A stretch of DNA of 64,000 nucleotides from Streptomyces thermolilacinus SPC6 (lineage in GTDB: Bacteria; Actinomycetota; Actinomycetes; Streptomycetales; Streptomycetaceae): assembly GCF_000478605.2 (NCBI RefSeq), contig NZ_ASHX02000001.1, positions 1,054,001 through 1,118,000 of the forward strand. The letters are read 5' to 3'. Both the position numbers and the translations under genes were made by a program. Shown piece after piece: positions 18,327-28,972 of this stretch. The notes under the pieces were generated by a model. The model did not search any database and was not told the origin of the DNA. It worked only from the letters and a program-made list of their open reading frames with translations. Each line of letters starts with the position of its first letter. Within the stretch, counting starts at the first letter, position 1.

Positions 18327-18941
18327 ATGCAAGAACCCCTCGTGCAGGAACCCCGCCGACGTATCCGCGCGCTCCACACGGACACGACCGTCACCGTCTA
18401 CCAGGCCTACGGCCCCGCCATCGGCGTGCCCGCCGCGCGCGACGGGCGGTTCCCGGCGGCGTGGAAGCGGGACCGCATGACGTGGGTCAAGCCGTCCTTC
18501 CTGTGGATGATGTACCGCTGCGGCTGGGCGGAGAAGGAGGGCCAGCAGACCGTGCTGGCCGTCGAGATCCAGCGCTCGGGCTTCGAGTGGGCGCTTCGGC
18601 ACGCCTGCCTGGCGCACTACGACCGGGACCTGCACACCGACCGGGCGGCGTGGCGGCGGGAGCTGCGCGAGGCGCCCGCGCGGGTCCAGTGGGACCCGGA
18701 GCGCGACCTGCGCCTGCGGCCGCTGCCGTACCGCTCGCTCCAGCTCGGGCTGTCGGGTGAGGCGGCGCGGCGGTACGCGGACGAGTGGACGGTCTGCATC
18801 CGGGACGTCACGCCGCTGGCCCGGGAGGTTCACGCCCTGGTGCGCGCCGGGGACCTGGAGGGGGCACGGCGACTGCTGCCGCGCGAGGAGCCGTACCCGG
18901 TGGTGGAGGGGCTGCTGGGCCGGGTGGTCGCGGGGGCCTGA
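18327..18941 (+). CDS. DUF4291 family protein
   Basis: Conserved protein of 204 residues with no assigned function. The N-terminal VTVYQAYGPAIGVPAA segment, the KPSFLWMMYRCGWAEKEGQ motif and the later WDPERDLRL and YADEWTVCIRDVTPL blocks are the recognisable DUF4291 features. It has no signal peptide or membrane helix, so it should be cytosolic. It diverges from ngcE and converges on acnA, with a shared terminator, so it is a single-gene unit. Length is normal for the family. Confidence 0.8.
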   Translation: MQEPLVQEPRRRIRALHTDTTVTVYQAYGPAIGVPAARDGRFPAAWKRDRMTWVKPSFLWMMYRCGWAEKEGQQTVLAVEIQRSGFEWALRHACLAHYDRDLHTDRAAWRRELREAPARVQWDPERDLRLRPLPYRSLQLGLSGEAARRYADEWTVCIRDVTPLAREVHALVRAGDLEGARRLLPREEPYPVVEGLLGRVVAGA

Positions 18942-18957
18942 GCCCGGCCGGGGCGGT

Positions 18958-19037
18958 GCCGACCGTCTGGGCGGGCCCGGGAGGGTGGCCGAGCCGGAGG
19001 CGGCCGGGCGGGCGCGCCGACCGTCTGGGCGGACCCG
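18958..19037. repeat. Pair of 22-bp direct repeats after the DUF4291 gene
   Basis: Copies at 18958-18979 and 19016-19037 differ at one base (core CCGACCGTCTGGGCGG). They lie in the non-coding space before the terminator. No function is evident. Confidence 0.8.
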
Positions 19038-19080
19038 ACCGCGCGGGCGGGTCGTCCCGGTACGGCCCCGGGAAATGGCG

Positions 19081-19117
19081 GAGGGCCGCACCCCGTACGA
19101 GACGGGGCGCGGCCCTC
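19081..19117. terminator. Bidirectional terminator between the DUF4291 gene and acnA
   Basis: The outer stem of 9 bp (19081-19089 with 19109-19117) and inner stem of 6 bp (19091-19096 with 19102-19107) form a strong hairpin between two convergent genes. Confidence 0.85.
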
Positions 19118-19138
19118 GGCCGTTCACCTGCCCGTGGC

Positions 19139-21883
<2,745 letters not shown>

Positions 21884-21922
21884 TCAACCGCATCCTGCCG
21901 CCATGGCATCTCGCCGATCCGC

Positions 21923-21941
21923 TAAGGTAAGGCTTAGTTAG
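21923..21941. promoter_or_regulatory. Iron-box-like (DmdR/IdeR) sequence upstream of acnA
   Basis: TAAGGTAAGGCTTAGTTAG matches 13 of 19 positions of the actinobacterial iron box TTAGGTTAGGCTCACCTAA. It lies 67-85 bp upstream of the acnA start. Aconitase is a natural iron-regulated target, but the match is partial, so this is a candidate only. Confidence 0.4.
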
Positions 21942-21985
21942 GTGACCCTTACCCGTACGGGCGACCGCGGTGCGTCGTCAGCAGA

Positions 21986-22003
21986 TATCTCGATGTCGAG
22001 ATA
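21986..22003. promoter_or_regulatory. 18-bp inverted repeat upstream of acnA, TamR-like operator
   Basis: TATCTCGATGTCGAGATA has two perfect 8-bp arms around a TG centre, 130 bp upstream of the acnA start. I recall that the MarR-family regulator TamR of S. coelicolor binds 18-bp inverted repeats and acts on sacA. The palindrome is seen; the regulator is inferred. Confidence 0.6.
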
Positions 22004-22180
22004 ACTCTAGTACATCACCGCCCCCCGGTCATGCCCCGACGCCCCTATGGCGTCCCACCGACGCCTCCGCGAGATCCCACCGGCACCGCCGGACCGCTCC
22101 GCCGACGCGGGCGGCACCGGCTCGTCCCATCCACGGGCGGGAGGGCGACCGCCCTTTCCCGACGGCGGCGCACCGCGCAC

Positions 22181-22519
22181 GGCGACGGCCGGCACGAGCA
22201 CCAGCGCCTCCACGTCGTGCTCCACCGCTCGACTTCGACGGCCGGCCCAGGGACTCCGACATCTGGTGCGCGGGAACGTACGCCGAGCGGCTGCGGGGAC
22301 CTCGCGGCGAGGACTCCGTCTCCGCCCGGGCGGAGGCACGGCTGGCCGAGGTGCTCGACGGCCTCCCTCGGCGCGAATACGGGGACATCGCGATCCGCCC
22401 GTTCCGGCTGGTGGTCGCCGGCGTGCTCTCGGCCTGGCCGCCGAGCGCCACGGGGACGGCGAGGGCGAGGACGACCGGTCGGCTTCTCCGCCCCGTGGGA
22501 CAACGTCTACGACGCGTGA
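22181..22519 (+). pseudogene. Decayed coding sequence with several frameshifts, unknown function
   Basis: Protein-like sequence moves between frames without a single intact gene. GDGRHEHQRLHVVLH is read at 22181-22225. LDFDGRPRDSDIWCAGTYAE and AEVLDGLPRREYGDIAIRPF follow in another frame. An acidic GLAAERHGDGEGEDDR is read in a third frame, and GFSAPWDNVYDA with a stop at 22519 in the first. The pieces read on from each other in order, as expected for a gene with at least three small indels. I do not recognise the family. Sequencing error is an alternative. The surrounding 22004-22180 shows nothing I can support. Confidence 0.4.
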
Positions 22520-22588
22520 CCAGGAGACCCACGCCGCCGGACCGCGCGACCGCCCCGCCGGTCGACCCGTGCGCGCCGGTCCGGCAGG

Positions 22589-23245
22589 ATGGGCCGCGTG
22601 GTGACCGAGCGACTCGCGGGCGGACTTCGGCGGTTCAACGAGACGTACCCGTGGGACCACAACGCCCACTACCACCGCTGGATCCTCCGGCGGCTGCCCC
22701 GCCGGTTCGGGTCGGCGGTCGATGTCGGGTGCGGTACGGGTGACCTGGCCCGGCTGCTGGCCCGGCGCGCCGGGCGCGTGGTGGGCGTGGACGCCGACCC
22801 GGAGATCGTGGCGCGGGCCCAGGCGCTCACCCCGGGCGGCTCGGCGGTGACCTTCCGGGCCGGTGACGCGCTCACGGGGCTGCCCGAGGGCCCGTACGAC
22901 GTCATCACCTGCGTCGCGACCCTCCACCACCTGCCGCTCGCCGAGGCACTGGCCTGCTTCCGGCGGCACCTCGCGCCCGGCGGGACGCTCGTCGTGGTCG
23001 GCCTCTACCGGGCGCGCACCCCGGCCGACCATCTGCTCGGCGCCGTCGCGGTGCCGCTCAACGCCGCCGCCGGATGGCTCAGGAACCGGGGGCGGCCCGC
23101 GCCCCGGCCCGTCGCGATGACGGCGCGGACCCGGCCCGCCGACATGGAGTTCGGCGACATCGCGCGCGAGGCGCGGCGCGTACTGCCGGGGGCGCGGCTG
23201 CGGAGGCGGCTGTTCTGGCGGTACACCCTCGTATGGAGGGGCTGA
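22589..23245 (+). CDS. Class I SAM-dependent methyltransferase
   Basis: Cytosolic methyltransferase of 218 residues. Motif I, which binds S-adenosylmethionine, is AVDVGCGTGDLARLLA, followed by the acidic VVGVDADPEIVARA and the post-motif YDVITCVATLHHLPL. The C-terminal part is arginine-rich (MTARTRPADMEF, then a basic tail). The substrate is unknown; the sequence resembles small generic Methyltransf_11/25 proteins. The start could also be GTG at 22598 or 22601. It stands alone between the acnA promoter region and murA, with no operon partners. Confidence 0.8.
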   Translation: MGRVVTERLAGGLRRFNETYPWDHNAHYHRWILRRLPRRFGSAVDVGCGTGDLARLLARRAGRVVGVDADPEIVARAQALTPGGSAVTFRAGDALTGLPEGPYDVITCVATLHHLPLAEALACFRRHLAPGGTLVVVGLYRARTPADHLLGAVAVPLNAAAGWLRNRGRPAPRPVAMTARTRPADMEFGDIAREARRVLPGARLRRRLFWRYTLVWRG

Positions 23246-23452
23246 AGACGCGCCGGGGCTCCGACCGGTCGTCAGCATGCCTCTCCGTACAGGCGCACCT
23301 TGTGGTCCGATTCGGGCAATCTGGGCGAATGCCGAGAGATGACCGAGATGCGGGGTATCCGTGGGTTGGTGACACGCCCTCACCCCTGCGGACCTCAACC
23401 ACCGTACGGCACAAGGGATATCACCCGTTCGGCGCAGTCCAACGAGAAGACC

Positions 23453-23468
23453 ATCTCATATGTGAGAT
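23453..23468. promoter_or_regulatory. Palindrome at the murA start, possible autoregulatory operator
   Basis: ATCTCATATGTGAGAT has 6-bp perfect arms and ends 11 bp before the ATG of the HTH-MurA gene. No ribosome site is visible between it and the start, so the message may be leaderless and this site would sit across the -10 region. Confidence 0.5.
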
Positions 23469-23479
23469 AACCTGCCGCT

Positions 23480-25009
23480 ATGGCAGACGACTACCTCGTA
23501 CGCATCGGCAGGCTCATCCGTGACGCCCGGCAGCACCGCGGCTGGACGCAGGCGCAGCTCGCCGAGGCACTGGCGACCAGCCAGAGCGCCGTGAACCGCA
23601 TCGAGCGGGGGAACCAGAACATCAGCCTTGAGATGATCGCGCGCATCGGTGAGGCGCTCGACAGTGAGATCGTGTCGCTGGGCTACGCGGGACCCATGCA
23701 CCTCCGGGTGGTCGGCGGCCGCCGCCTCTCCGGCGCCATCGACGTGAAGACGAGCAAGAACGCGTGTGTGGCGCTGCTGTGCGCCTCGCTGCTGAACAAG
23801 GGCCGCACGGTCCTGCGCCGGGTGGCGCGGATCGAGGAGGTCTACCGGCTGCTGGAGGTCCTCAGCTCCATCGGCGTCCGCGCGCGCTGGATCAACGACG
23901 GCACGGACCTGGAGATCGTGCCGCCCACCGAGCTGGACATGGAGGCCATCGACGCGGACGCGGCCCGCCGCACGCGTTCGATCATCATGTTCCTCGGGCC
24001 GCTGCTGCACCGGATGCGCGCCTTCAAGCTGCCGTACGCGGGGGGCTGCGACCTCGGCACGCGCACGATCGAGCCGCACATGATCGCCCTGCGCCGCTTC
24101 GGCCTGGACATCACGGCCACGGAGGGGCTCTACCACGCGCTGGTGGACCCGTCCGTGTCGCCGGACCGGCCGATCGTCCTGACCGAGCGGGGCGACACGG
24201 TCACCGAGAACGCGCTGCTGGCCGCGGCGCGCCACGACGGCGTCACCGTCATCCGCAACGCCTCCTCCAACTACATGGTCCAGGACCTGTGCTTCTTCCT
24301 GGAGGCGCTGGGCGTGCGCGTGGAGGGCATCGGCACGACGACGCTCACCGTGCACGGCGTGCCGCACATCGACGTGGACGTGGACTACTCGCCGTCCGAG
24401 GACCCGGTCGAGGCGATGAGCCTGCTGGCCGCGGCGGTCGTCACGGAGTCGGAACTGACGATCCGCCGGGTGCCGATCGAGTTCCTGGAGATCGAGCTGG
24501 CGGTCCTGGAGGAGATGGGCCTCGACCACGACCGCACGGCCGAGTACTCGGCGGACAACGGCCGTACGCGGCTGGTGGACCTGACGGTACGGCCCTCCAA
24601 GCTGGAGGCGCCCATCGACAAGATCCACCCGATGCCGTTCCCCGGCCTGAACATCGACAACGTGCCGTTCTTCGCGGCCATCGCGGCGTCCGCGCAGGGC
24701 CAGACCCTCATCCACGACTGGGTCTACGACAACCGCGCCATCTACCTCACGGACCTCAACCGCCTCGGCGGCCGCCTCCAGCTCCTGGACCCGCACCGCG
24801 TCCTGGTCGAGGGCCCCACCCGCTGGCGCGCCGCCGAGATGATGTGCCCGCCCGCCCTGCGCCCCGCGGTGGTCGTCCTCCTGGCCATGATGGCCGCCGA
24901 GGGCACGTCCGTCCTGCGCAACGTGTACGTCATCAACCGCGGCTACGAGGACCTGGCGGAACGCCTCAACTCGGTGGGCGCCCAGATCGAGATCTTCCGC
25001 GACATCTGA
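23480..25009 (+). CDS. murA: HTH-MurA fusion: UDP-N-acetylglucosamine 1-carboxyvinyltransferase with XRE-type HTH
   Basis: First committed step of peptidoglycan synthesis: transfers enolpyruvate from PEP to UDP-GlcNAc. About 509 residues. Residues 1-65 form a Cro/XRE helix-turn-helix (RGWTQAQLAEALATSQSAVNRIERG), and the EPSP-synthase fold follows from about 72. Catalytic features are kept: the Lys-Asn pair at 93-94 (SKNAC) and the PEP-loop Cys190 in YAGGCDLGTR, the residue attacked by fosfomycin. The plain MurA is about 420 residues; the extra N-terminus is a DNA-binding domain. S. coelicolor has a similar second MurA here (SCO5998). The 3' end and terminator are repeated 8.5 kb downstream. 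Confidence 0.92.
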   Translation: MADDYLVRIGRLIRDARQHRGWTQAQLAEALATSQSAVNRIERGNQNISLEMIARIGEALDSEIVSLGYAGPMHLRVVGGRRLSGAIDVKTSKNACVALLCASLLNKGRTVLRRVARIEEVYRLLEVLSSIGVRARWINDGTDLEIVPPTELDMEAIDADAARRTRSIIMFLGPLLHRMRAFKLPYAGGCDLGTRTIEPHMIALRRFGLDITATEGLYHALVDPSVSPDRPIVLTERGDTVTENALLAAARHDGVTVIRNASSNYMVQDLCFFLEALGVRVEGIGTTTLTVHGVPHIDVDVDYSPSEDPVEAMSLLAAAVVTESELTIRRVPIEFLEIELAVLEEMGLDHDRTAEYSADNGRTRLVDLTVRPSKLEAPIDKIHPMPFPGLNIDNVPFFAAIAASAQGQTLIHDWVYDNRAIYLTDLNRLGGRLQLLDPHRVLVEGPTRWRAAEMMCPPALRPAVVVLLAMMAAEGTSVLRNVYVINRGYEDLAERLNSVGAQIEIFRDI

Positions 25010-25070
25010 CACACCTTCGGAAGACTGCCGTCGCACCCCGTCTGACCTGCTACTCAGCGGGTCAGACGGG
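24993..25070. repeat. Left copy of the duplicated murA 3' end (candidate attachment-type repeat)
   Basis: The last 17 bp of murA (TCTTCCGCGACATCTGA, 24993-25009) recur exactly at 33484-33500. After a short unmatched stretch, similarity resumes through the terminator: 25028-25066 matches 33513-33551 at about 34 of 39 positions. This copy contains the intact gene end. Confidence 0.85.
25037..25070 (+). terminator. murA terminator
   Basis: An 11-bp perfect stem (25037-25047 with 25060-25070) encloses a 12-nt loop, 28 bp after the murA stop. Confidence 0.8.
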
Positions 25071-25094
25071 CTCTCCCGATGCTGTTTATCAGGT

Positions 25095-25345
25095 TCGTCT
25101 TCCGGTGTCCGAAGTCGACCATCGGCCTCGTCGCCGATACCTGATACGCGCCCGGACCGTGCCCCGCTGGGTGATCGAAGTGATCGGCCTGCTCTCCTCC
25201 CGCGCCCCGCGCCTGGACCGCGCATGCAAGAAGATCGCCCGCGATGGCGGGGGCGTCGTCCTGCTGGACGGCGCCCTCACCCGCACCCGCCGCCGCACCG
25301 GGAAGGCGGACCGCGCCGACTGCTCCGGCGGACGCACACCGCCGC
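25095..25345 (+). pseudogene. Remnant of an IS5-group/IS112-like transposase
   Basis: One frame reads VPRWVIEVIGLLSSRAPRL, KKIARDGGGVVLLDGAL and TRTRRRTGKADR. This corresponds to the first catalytic Asp region (VLLDGTL ... RRTGK) of Streptomyces DDE transposases. There is no start codon, the expected continuation (tyrosine-Ser-Gly-Lys block) breaks off, and the rest of the enzyme is absent. It sits between murA and the island operon, marking the left edge of acquired DNA. Confidence 0.65.
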
Positions 25346-25376
25346 CATCGGCGTACGAGGGTCGATCCGTGTGGTA

Positions 25377-26726
25377 CTACGTGTCCTGCGGCTCGACCGA
25401 CAGCGACACCGCCGCACGGATCCGGTGTTCGAGCTGGTCGAGTTCCTCCTCGCTGTCGGCGTCGATGAAGAACGTCACGGCCCGGTCGTGGGAGGAGCTC
25501 AGGGGCCTGAGCTCGCTGCCCCGGCTCTTGAGAGCGAGCACCGACCGCAGCGTCGGCGAGTCTCCCGCCTGGCCGGGCATGGGCTGCTGCCACAGATCGG
25601 TGTCGCCGACCCACGTCACCCCGACGCCCGGCCAGTCCACCGAGACGCCGCGCAGCACGCCGACCGGGTGGTTCAGATAGACCTGGCGGGCGTATCGGCT
25701 CGGGGCCGGGTACGCGGTGTCCTCGCCGAGCGCGATCCGGATGACCTGCTCCTCGATGGCCTGCCCACAGGCCAGCCAGTAGAGCTGGGTGAGGCCGTCG
25801 CCTGGGGTGCGCGACGCGATCTCCATGAGGTATGGCTCTCCCGCCCCGGTCACCCGCCACTCGGAGTGCGAGATCCCGTCCCGGAAGTCCAGCGCCCGCA
25901 GCACCTCCCGATCAGCTGCCAGCAGCAGTTCTGTTGTGTCCTTCCCCGCGGTTCTGACGCGAGGGGACGGTACGGAGTGGGCCAGCTCGACGAAGGTGCG
26001 GTCGGTGGATTCGGTCGTCTCCTTCCTGGTCACGGAGGCGAAGCGGATCTCGCCGGCCTGCACCAGGGATTCCACCGAGAACTCCTGCCCGATCACCCGC
26101 TGCTCGATCAGCACGGTCTCGTGCGCGGGGTAGCCGTCCAGCAGTGCCGCGACTTCGCTGGGCCCGTCGCAGGCGAGCACCCCGGAGCTGGCGTGCCGGG
26201 TGGCGGGCTTGACCACCACCGGGTACTTGATCGCCTCGAGGTCGACGGACCGGCGCATGGCCGGCGTAACGATGGTCGACTGCGGGCTGAACCGGGCCAG
26301 ATAGATGCGCTGCAGGTATTTGCTTCGGCACACCCTGCTGGCCCGCAGGCCCGGATGGGGGACGCCGAGCAGGTCGCAGACCAGCCCGGTCGGCTCGACC
26401 AGCGTCTCCTCCATCGCGTACGCGCCCACGATGCGGTAGTGCTCGCGCCAGTCCTGGACGATGGCCAGAACGTCGGGGTCGTAGGAGAATTCACGGTCGA
26501 GCGCACCGGAGGCGTAGGCGACTTCGGCGATCGCCGCGACCGGGCCGGGCGCGGCGCGCAGCACCGCCTCGGCCTGCTCCCGGCACGAGTCCGGGCACAG
26601 GACGAGGACCTTGAGTCCGCGGCGGGCCAGCGCGTTCAGGTATTCGTGGTTGCGGCAGACAACCCGGAAGGCGCCGGTCAGAATGAAGGCCGCGGGTCGT
26701 TGTACGCCGGACGGTGCGGCGGCCAT
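25377..26726 (-). CDS. ATP-grasp carboxylate-amine ligase, last gene of the island operon
   Basis: ATP-dependent ligase of 449 residues that probably activates a carboxylate as acyl-phosphate and joins it to an amine. ATP-grasp landmarks are YPVVVKPATRHASSG with Lys173, LIEQRVIGQEFSVES near 206-220, and EPYLMEIASRTPGDG near 297-311, where Glu302 and Arg306 would serve as the metal and phosphate ligands. The N-terminal 100 residues form the preATP-grasp fold. ATG 26726 has AAGGAG 7 bases upstream. Similar stand-alone ATP-grasp enzymes build dipeptides or amides in small natural product pathways. Here it could condense the carrier-derived product with an amino acid; both substrates are unknown. 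Confidence 0.8.
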   Translation of the reverse strand: MAAAPSGVQRPAAFILTGAFRVVCRNHEYLNALARRGLKVLVLCPDSCREQAEAVLRAAPGPVAAIAEVAYASGALDREFSYDPDVLAIVQDWREHYRIVGAYAMEETLVEPTGLVCDLLGVPHPGLRASRVCRSKYLQRIYLARFSPQSTIVTPAMRRSVDLEAIKYPVVVKPATRHASSGVLACDGPSEVAALLDGYPAHETVLIEQRVIGQEFSVESLVQAGEIRFASVTRKETTESTDRTFVELAHSVPSPRVRTAGKDTTELLLAADREVLRALDFRDGISHSEWRVTGAGEPYLMEIASRTPGDGLTQLYWLACGQAIEEQVIRIALGEDTAYPAPSRYARQVYLNHPVGVLRGVSVDWPGVGVTWVGDTDLWQQPMPGQAGDSPTLRSVLALKSRGSELRPLSSSHDRAVTFFIDADSEEELDQLEHRIRAAVSLSVEPQDT

Positions 26727-26797
26727 GGAGTCACTCCTTGACTTTCGGTGATGGTGGGCGCTTCGGGCGTCGCCGGAGTGCCGCCCCAGGCCGTGGG

Positions 26798-27589
26798 CTA
26801 TGTCAGGAATTCCTCGATGATCCGCAGCAGTTCTTCGGGCCTCTCCCTTGCCATCACATGACCTGAGTCGATTTCGACCAGTTCGCTGTCCGGGATTGCC
26901 TCCTGGAACTGCCTCGCGTATCTGATCGGCACCAAGTGGTCCTGTTTCGCGCCGATGACCAGGGCGGGGGCAGTAATCCTGGGCAGGTGGTCGCTGATGT
27001 CCAGCTCGAGGATGAACTTGAGCATCGCGATCATGCCTGGGGAAGGGCTCAGTCCGGCCCTCAGCGCGAGGCGCTCATGTGCCTGGAGCGAATCGAGATA
27101 GCCGTCCGAGAACGCGTTCAGCAGGCCGAAGTCGGCAAACGTGCCTGTGTCCGAATCCGCGAGCCGGAGCCATGTCTTGGTGAGCAGGCGCAGCCATGGA
27201 TGGGTGTGGTTGGCGAACGCGCCGCCGACGATCAGACGGCGGACAGCCTCGGGTTCGATGGCTGCGGTGGCGGCCGCGACCGCGGCACCGCTGGAGAAGC
27301 CGATGATGTCCACCGGACCGCGGGCGGCGGCACGCATCACCCCCAGCACCTGGCTGACGAGCAGATCGATGTCCAACTCGCCTTCGGGCAGCGGGGTGAT
27401 ACTGCTGCCCGAGTGACCCGGGACGATCACGGTGTGGTTCTTCGTCAGGGTTTCGAGCAGCCTGGAGAAGGCGGTTTCCGGATTGCCGTTGACACCGTGC
27501 ACGAGGACGATATCCGGGCCCTCGCCCTCCACGAAATAGCCGACCGGTATCCCGTCGACGTCGACATGCTTGACCGCTGGACTGGCCAT
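26798..27589 (-). CDS. Alpha/beta hydrolase
   Basis: Cytosolic hydrolase of 263 residues. The oxyanion region is VLVHGVNGNPET. The nucleophile elbow is GFSSG with Ser99, the acid is Asp217 (GAKQDHLVP) and the base is His244 (DSGHVMARERP), a complete triad at the expected spacing. ATG 27589 is preceded by GGAAGGAG; the longer frame to 27703 overlaps the MFS gene. In this operon it may act as a stand-alone thioesterase releasing the product from the acyl carrier protein, since no dedicated thioesterase is present, or as an ester or lactone hydrolase. This role is inferred from context. Confidence 0.82.
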   Translation of the reverse strand: MASPAVKHVDVDGIPVGYFVEGEGPDIVLVHGVNGNPETAFSRLLETLTKNHTVIVPGHSGSSITPLPEGELDIDLLVSQVLGVMRAAARGPVDIIGFSSGAAVAAATAAIEPEAVRRLIVGGAFANHTHPWLRLLTKTWLRLADSDTGTFADFGLLNAFSDGYLDSLQAHERLALRAGLSPSPGMIAMLKFILELDISDHLPRITAPALVIGAKQDHLVPIRYARQFQEAIPDSELVEIDSGHVMARERPEELLRIIEEFLT

Positions 27590-27614
27590 GGGGCTCCTTC
27601 CAACCACGCGATAG

Positions 27615-28931
27615 TTACTCGGTTTCGCCGCTCGACACCCGGTCCGGTCTCCCTGGCTGACCTGCTTGTCCGGCTGGGGTCGGGGGGTTGTCCCCTGGAC
27701 CATCGCAGCCCCTTGCTGACTCTCCGGCTTGACCGGCGCCAGCGACTACCTCCTCGGCGCCTGCCTGCTCTGAGTGCCCGAACCACCAGGTGAGGAAGGC
27801 GGCGACCAGCGCGAACGCCGCGGCTATAGGCAGCAGGAGAGCCGCGGATCCGGTAGTGGCGATGACGACCGCGCCGATGACGCTGGACAGGAAGTTCCCC
27901 AGATGCGCGGTGGACACGTTGAGCGCCGTGACCAGCGGTGCGCCCCCCGGCGGCGCGTATCCGATGATGCGGTGCTGCTGCGGCCCGATCACCGAGAAGG
28001 AGACCACGCCGCTCAGCGCGTGCATGATGACCACCAGGACGAAACTCTCCCGGATGGGGAGCATCAGCAGGAACACCGCGGAGATGCCGGCGGTGGCGCC
28101 GATGACGACGAACCTCGGGTCGTAGCGGTCGGCCAGCGCCCCGGCCATCAGGTTGCCGCCGGTGGCTGCCACGCCGAACACCAGCAGCAGGAGCGCGAGC
28201 CGGGCCTGGTCGCCGCCGGTGGCCGGGGCGAACACCGCACTCATGTAGGTGAAGGGGAGGAAAATGCCGATGAACGCCGACAGCGTGACGACCAGGACCC
28301 ACAGCACCCGACGGTCGGTGAGCGGCAGCAGCCGCTGCCGTAGCGTGCTGCCCTGGTCCAGGCGGATGGATGGCAGCATGACGGCGACCGCCGCCGCTAC
28401 GATGCCGGAGACGACGGTGACCAGCCAGATCGCCGCCTGCCAGCCCCAGGCGTTGCCGATCAAGGTCCCCAGCGGGGCACCCAGCACGAGCGCCAGGGTC
28501 GAGCCGGCGGTCACCATGGCCACCGCGCGCCCGCGACGCTGGTCACCCGCCAGATGCGCGGCCGTCGCGACGGCGCTCGCGCTGAACAGCGCCGCTCCGC
28601 AACCGGCCAGCACTCGGGAGACAAGGACCAGGCCGTAGTCCTGCACCAGCGCGGTGACCGCGTTCCCCGTCCCGAGCAGCACCAGGGCGCACACCAGCAC
28701 CCGCCGCCGGGACCACGTACCGGTGATCGTGGCCAGAACCGGCGACATCAGGGCGTACGCGATGGTGAACACACTCACCAACTGGCCGGCCTCGGCGATG
28801 CTGACCTGCAGCGTCCTGCTGATCTCGGGCAGCAGTCCGATGATGACGAAGCCGTCCGTGCTCACCGCGAAGGCGCCCAGAGCCAGGAGCGCGGCACGGG
28901 CCCGCCAGCCGCGCTCACCCGTGCCGCTCAT
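27615..28931 (-). CDS. MFS exporter (drug/sugar efflux type)
   Basis: Membrane transporter of about 438 residues with 12 predicted helices, starting LLALGAFAVSTDGFVIIGLLP, the DHA1-type opening. Motif A-like sequence follows helix 2, and helix 5 carries GSTLALVLGAPLGTLIG, an antiporter-type motif C. The C-terminal 45 residues are a Gly/Ala/Pro-rich cytosolic tail. ATG 28931 has AAGG upstream; an alternative GTG at 28976 would overlap the methyltransferase stop (GTGA) and add 15 residues. It probably exports the product made by the operon and gives self-resistance. Confidence 0.85.
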   Translation of the reverse strand: MSGTGERGWRARAALLALGAFAVSTDGFVIIGLLPEISRTLQVSIAEAGQLVSVFTIAYALMSPVLATITGTWSRRRVLVCALVLLGTGNAVTALVQDYGLVLVSRVLAGCGAALFSASAVATAAHLAGDQRRGRAVAMVTAGSTLALVLGAPLGTLIGNAWGWQAAIWLVTVVSGIVAAAVAVMLPSIRLDQGSTLRQRLLPLTDRRVLWVLVVTLSAFIGIFLPFTYMSAVFAPATGGDQARLALLLLVFGVAATGGNLMAGALADRYDPRFVVIGATAGISAVFLLMLPIRESFVLVVIMHALSGVVSFSVIGPQQHRIIGYAPPGGAPLVTALNVSTAHLGNFLSSVIGAVVIATTGSAALLLPIAAAFALVAAFLTWWFGHSEQAGAEEVVAGAGQAGESARGCDGPGDNPPTPAGQAGQPGRPDRVSSGETE

Positions 28932-28972
28932 CCCAGGGCCTTCGCGGTCGGATCCGGAGACGACGCGCCCAC

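Noticed and set aside
23246..23452. Small ORFs between the methyltransferase and murA
   Set aside because: No ribosome site, no conserved composition; the region is more likely the murA promoter.
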